Shown in pieces: positions 43,787 through 46,670 of a stretch of DNA of 46,670 bases. The notes under the pieces were generated by a model. It had not been told where the DNA came from. It did not search any database and worked only from the letters and a program-made list of their open reading frames with translations. Source of the stretch: Catenovulum maritimum (GTDB taxonomy: Bacteria > Pseudomonadota > Gammaproteobacteria > Enterobacterales > Alteromonadaceae). Within the stretch, counting starts at the first letter, position 1. Each line of letters opens with the position of its first letter. A program made the position numbers and the translations under genes. The stretch covers positions 1 through 46,670 of the forward strand of contig NZ_KQ130509.1 in the NCBI RefSeq assembly GCF_001050375.1. Direction: 5' to 3'.

Positions 43787-46588
43787 GTGAAACTTTCATT
43801 TTGGACTATCGCACTGGTAGCCAGTTTATTAACTGCCTGTAGTGCAACCCAAACAAGCCAGCCTAAGTCACCAGCCAAAAAAGTTGAAAATATAGTGATA
43901 AATAAAAGTCCGACAGATGATAGAGAATATGAATATTTAACTTTAGCTAATGGCTTAAGGGTTATTTTAATTTCGGATAAAAACTCAGAAGAGTCGACAG
44001 CGTCGTTAGCGGTTGGCGTCGGCAGTCACCAAAACCCTGAATCACAATTAGGCTTAGCGCACTTTTTAGAGCATATGCTGTTTATGGGAACAGAAAAGTA
44101 CCCAGAGCCATCTTCTTTTTTCAAGTTTGTTCAAGCTCGTGGTGGTTTTAGTAATGCTTACACAAGCTTAGATCACACGAACTATTATTTCAGTGTAAAC
44201 CAAACCCATTTTGATGAAGCCTTAGACCAGTTTAGTGATTACTTTAAAGCGCCATTGTTTGACCCTAAATATGTTGATAAAGAACGTACCGCAGTTGATA
44301 ACGAGTGGACTCGAGGCCGCCAAAATGATGGTCGAATTTTACAACGTGTACGTGGCGAAACAGGCAACCCAGCACATCCATTAAAGCACATGAGTGTGGG
44401 TAACTTAGAAACCTTAAGTGATAAACCAAATTCTGAATTACTAGCTGAAATGAAGCAGTTTTATCAAGCCTACTATTCAGCCAATATTATGAATTTAGTG
44501 CTTGCTGGTAAGCAAAGCTTAGCGGAATTAAAGCTGTTAGCTGAAAAGCACTTTTCGACGATTAAAAATAATCAAATCAATAAACCTAAAGTGGTAGAGC
44601 CTGCTTTTACAGCTCAAACTTTAAATCAGCATATTTACTACAAACCGCAAAAAGAAAGTAAACAGCTGATTATTGAGTTCCCTATTGCAGATAACTCAGA
44701 TAACTGGCGACAAAAAGTAAATCAGTACGTTTCATATTTAATTAGTTCTGAAGAGCCAGGTACGCTAGGTGAATACCTACGAATACAGCAATTGGCAAAT
44801 TCTAGTACAGTTAGAATTTCTCCATCTTACTATGACAATTCAGGCCTTTTACAAGTTTATATTGAGTTAACCGATAAAGGTATTGTCGAGCAAGATCAGG
44901 TGATAGCAGCCACGTTAAGCTATATTAATTTGATTAAAAACCAAGGGATTAAATCAAGTTATTTCAATGAAATTAAAGCCATGGCAATAGAGTCATTCAA
45001 TAATAACTCTAAAGCGAATTTAACTCGTAAAGCGACTCACTTAGCGGCTAGTTTATTTGATTTACCTGCTCAGCATATTTTGGATTCGAGCACTATTTTT
45101 AACGAATTTGACCCAAATGCTATTAGCCAATTTATGCTGCAATTAAACCCAAATAACATGCGGGTTTGGCATATTTATCCAGAAGCTAAAGTAGAAAAAG
45201 AGATCCCTTATTACTTTGGCCAGTATTCAAATAAAGCGATTACTCAGCAAGAGATAAATACTTGGACTGGCTTAGCGGCAAACATTCAAATGCAGTTGCC
45301 ATCTGCGAATGAATTGTTTAATCCTGAATTAGATAAGTTGGTTGAGAAAAGCTTAGCGCAGCCAACTCAGATTTATAATGAAAATGGTATCGAGGCTTGG
45401 TTAATCCATAGTGAAAAATATCAGGCTAAAAAGGGTTGGTTAGAAGTATTAATTAACACAGATTTAGCGGATATAGATGCACAATACACAGTGACTTCAT
45501 CTGTGTTTAAAGAAATGTTCAGCCGTAACCTAGTTGCTTTAATGGATAAGGCTGGTCGCGCTGGTACCTCTGTTAGTATTTCTAATTATTGGGGCGGTAG
45601 CATCAGAGTTAGAATGCAAGGTAAGAGTGGTAATCAAAGCTTATTACTAGATAAAGTATTAGACACCTTAGCTAATTTTGAATTAAGCCAAAAGCAATTT
45701 GAGTTGTCTTTACAAAAGTACCAAGAGCAAAAGCGTAATAAAGCAAAACAAACTCCAGCGGATCAGGCGGGCTCTGTATTTAACCAGTTAATGTATCAAA
45801 CCTTTACTGACGAACAGCTATTAATGGCTAGCGACTATGTAAACTTAACTATGGTTAAAAACTTTAGAAAACAGCTACTAAAGCGTAATCGTGTTTTGAT
45901 TTTTGCTTACGGCGCTTATGAAGTCGATACAGTAAAAAATATGGTGTCGATTACCAGTGCTAAATTGCCAGTAGAGCGTGATGTTATTGAAAGGTACAAA
46001 CGCCAAATTATGCCAATTCATAAAGGTGAGGTTTTAAACTACAAGCAAAAAGTTGAGCATACGGATGTCGCTGTGTTAGACGCATATGTGTCGCCTAAAA
46101 AGTCGGTTAGAAATTCACTTGTGTTAGAGCTGATTAATAGCCAGTTTAGTAGTGAGTTTTTCCGCCAACTTAGAACCGAAGAACAATTGGGTTACCAAGT
46201 CTCTAGCATGGCATTTGACTATGATCAGCATCCTATTTTTATGATGTTAGTGCAAAGCAACAATGCTTCTTATAAAGACTTAAAGAAACGTTTTGATAAA
46301 TTTAAGCTGGACTATAAAGCAAAACTGGCCACATTAACTGATGAAGAATTTAACCAAGCTAAACAAGCTATGCTTGCCGGTTTGAATCAGCCAGCAGATA
46401 ACCTGTATACCGAAGCTCGACCTTATCTAATTGATTTTATTGATAATGTTTTAGACTTCTCGACTAAACAAACAAAAATTGAAACGCTTAAGCAGATTGA
46501 GAAACAAGAGCTAATCGATTTATACCAAAGCATGTTATTGAAGAAGAATAACATGGAGTTATTGATTCAGTTGAAAGGTAGCAAATAA
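43787..46588 (+). CDS. M16 zinc metalloprotease, protease III/insulysin-like lipoprotein
   Basis: 933 residues from GTG 43787 with AAGGAG at ideal spacing. The N-terminus is a lipoprotein signal: LLTAC with lipidated Cys18. The inverted zinc motif HFLEH is in LAHFLEHMLFMGTEKYP, and the third ligand Glu lies downstream in TAVDNEW. The C-terminal half has the inactive M16 domains with LRTEEQLGYQVSS, typical of protease III and insulin-degrading enzyme. It degrades small peptides in the envelope (family knowledge). E. coli PtrA is soluble periplasmic; this one should be membrane anchored. Monocistronic. Confidence 0.93.
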   Translation: MKLSFWTIALVASLLTACSATQTSQPKSPAKKVENIVINKSPTDDREYEYLTLANGLRVILISDKNSEESTASLAVGVGSHQNPESQLGLAHFLEHMLFMGTEKYPEPSSFFKFVQARGGFSNAYTSLDHTNYYFSVNQTHFDEALDQFSDYFKAPLFDPKYVDKERTAVDNEWTRGRQNDGRILQRVRGETGNPAHPLKHMSVGNLETLSDKPNSELLAEMKQFYQAYYSANIMNLVLAGKQSLAELKLLAEKHFSTIKNNQINKPKVVEPAFTAQTLNQHIYYKPQKESKQLIIEFPIADNSDNWRQKVNQYVSYLISSEEPGTLGEYLRIQQLANSSTVRISPSYYDNSGLLQVYIELTDKGIVEQDQVIAATLSYINLIKNQGIKSSYFNEIKAMAIESFNNNSKANLTRKATHLAASLFDLPAQHILDSSTIFNEFDPNAISQFMLQLNPNNMRVWHIYPEAKVEKEIPYYFGQYSNKAITQQEINTWTGLAANIQMQLPSANELFNPELDKLVEKSLAQPTQIYNENGIEAWLIHSEKYQAKKGWLEVLINTDLADIDAQYTVTSSVFKEMFSRNLVALMDKAGRAGTSVSISNYWGGSIRVRMQGKSGNQSLLLDKVLDTLANFELSQKQFELSLQKYQEQKRNKAKQTPADQAGSVFNQLMYQTFTDEQLLMASDYVNLTMVKNFRKQLLKRNRVLIFAYGAYEVDTVKNMVSITSAKLPVERDVIERYKRQIMPIHKGEVLNYKQKVEHTDVAVLDAYVSPKKSVRNSLVLELINSQFSSEFFRQLRTEEQLGYQVSSMAFDYDQHPIFMMLVQSNNASYKDLKKRFDKFKLDYKAKLATLTDEEFNQAKQAMLAGLNQPADNLYTEARPYLIDFIDNVLDFSTKQTKIETLKQIEKQELIDLYQSMLLKKNNMELLIQLKGSK

Positions 46589-46601
46589 AGCCTAATTGGA
46601 A

Positions 46602-46626
46602 TTAGCTAGGGTCAAGCCCTAGCTAA
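46602..46626 (+). terminator. Stem-loop after the M16 protease gene
   Basis: Perfect 10-bp stem TTAGCTAGGG/CCCTAGCTAA with a 5-base loop, 14 bases after the stop. No T-run follows, so termination is plausible but not proven. The last 44 bases of the window contain nothing I can name. Confidence 0.55.
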
Positions 46627-46670
46627 TGCAGACTCAAGCCCAGCAAGCGTTGACCTTTATAGAGCTAAAT

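Overview
The window reads as a chromosomal segment of a low-G+C gammaproteobacterium, most likely a marine member of the Alteromonadales (inference from gene order and protein character, not from a search; a Catenovulum-like genome would fit). Conserved neighbourhoods support this: rsmD divergent from ftsY-ftsE-ftsX, hrpB next to mrcB, and ygfB-pepP-ubiH-ubiI beside the 6S RNA gene. Most of the window is chromosomal backbone. There is no prophage, integron, CRISPR array or complete insertion sequence.

Layout. 1-3000 (minus): a lactonase-type 6-phosphogluconolactonase cut by the window edge and a large secreted trypsin-fold protease with an inserted PA domain. 3066-9021 (minus): a four-gene operon of hybrid sensor kinase, response-regulator diguanylate cyclase, and the TIGR03546/TIGR03545 envelope pair. 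9160-13076 (minus): a compact accessory operon of small protein, GMC flavin dehydrogenase with a cysteine cluster, VioB-type ferritin-like protein, and DUF952 protein. It sits where rpoH follows ftsX in many relatives. 13362-16395 (minus): ftsX, ftsE, ftsY. 16566-19944 (plus): rsmD, a VOC protein, a DUF389 membrane protein, and a cold-shock gene with a long leader. 20074-24401: a YqhA membrane protein, a Nudix/diguanylate cyclase pair on minus, then tesB and prkB on plus. 24484-27433 (minus): deaD with a structured leader of about 290 nt, and greB. 27569-30130: a MITE-like element, an ExeA-like ATPase, a Csr-type regulatory RNA on minus, and two 172-bp tandem repeats. 30131-34892 (plus): hrpB and mrcB. 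35079-36788 (minus): two complementary bacterioferritin subunits and a KAP-like phosphatase. 37022-46588: a SIMPL protein, 6S RNA on minus, then ygfB, pepP, ubiH, ubiI, a YibQ-like deacetylase and an M16 lipoprotein protease on plus.

Non-coding content is a main result. Two regulatory RNAs are recognisable by eye. 6S RNA (37795-37978) has conserved arms and its own promoter. A CsrB/CsrC-like RNA (about 29028-29228) has ten GGA motifs, many in hairpin loops, and ends in a strong terminator. A family of palindromic TA-flanked elements (27569-27780, 38833-39029, internally deleted 34998-35060) is scattered between genes.

Regulatory theme (inference): two diguanylate cyclases, a multistep phosphorelay kinase and a Csr-type RNA point to lifestyle switching, while 6S RNA, deaD and the cold-shock gene cover growth-phase and cold adaptation. 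The least explained protein-coding system is the 9160-13076 redox operon.
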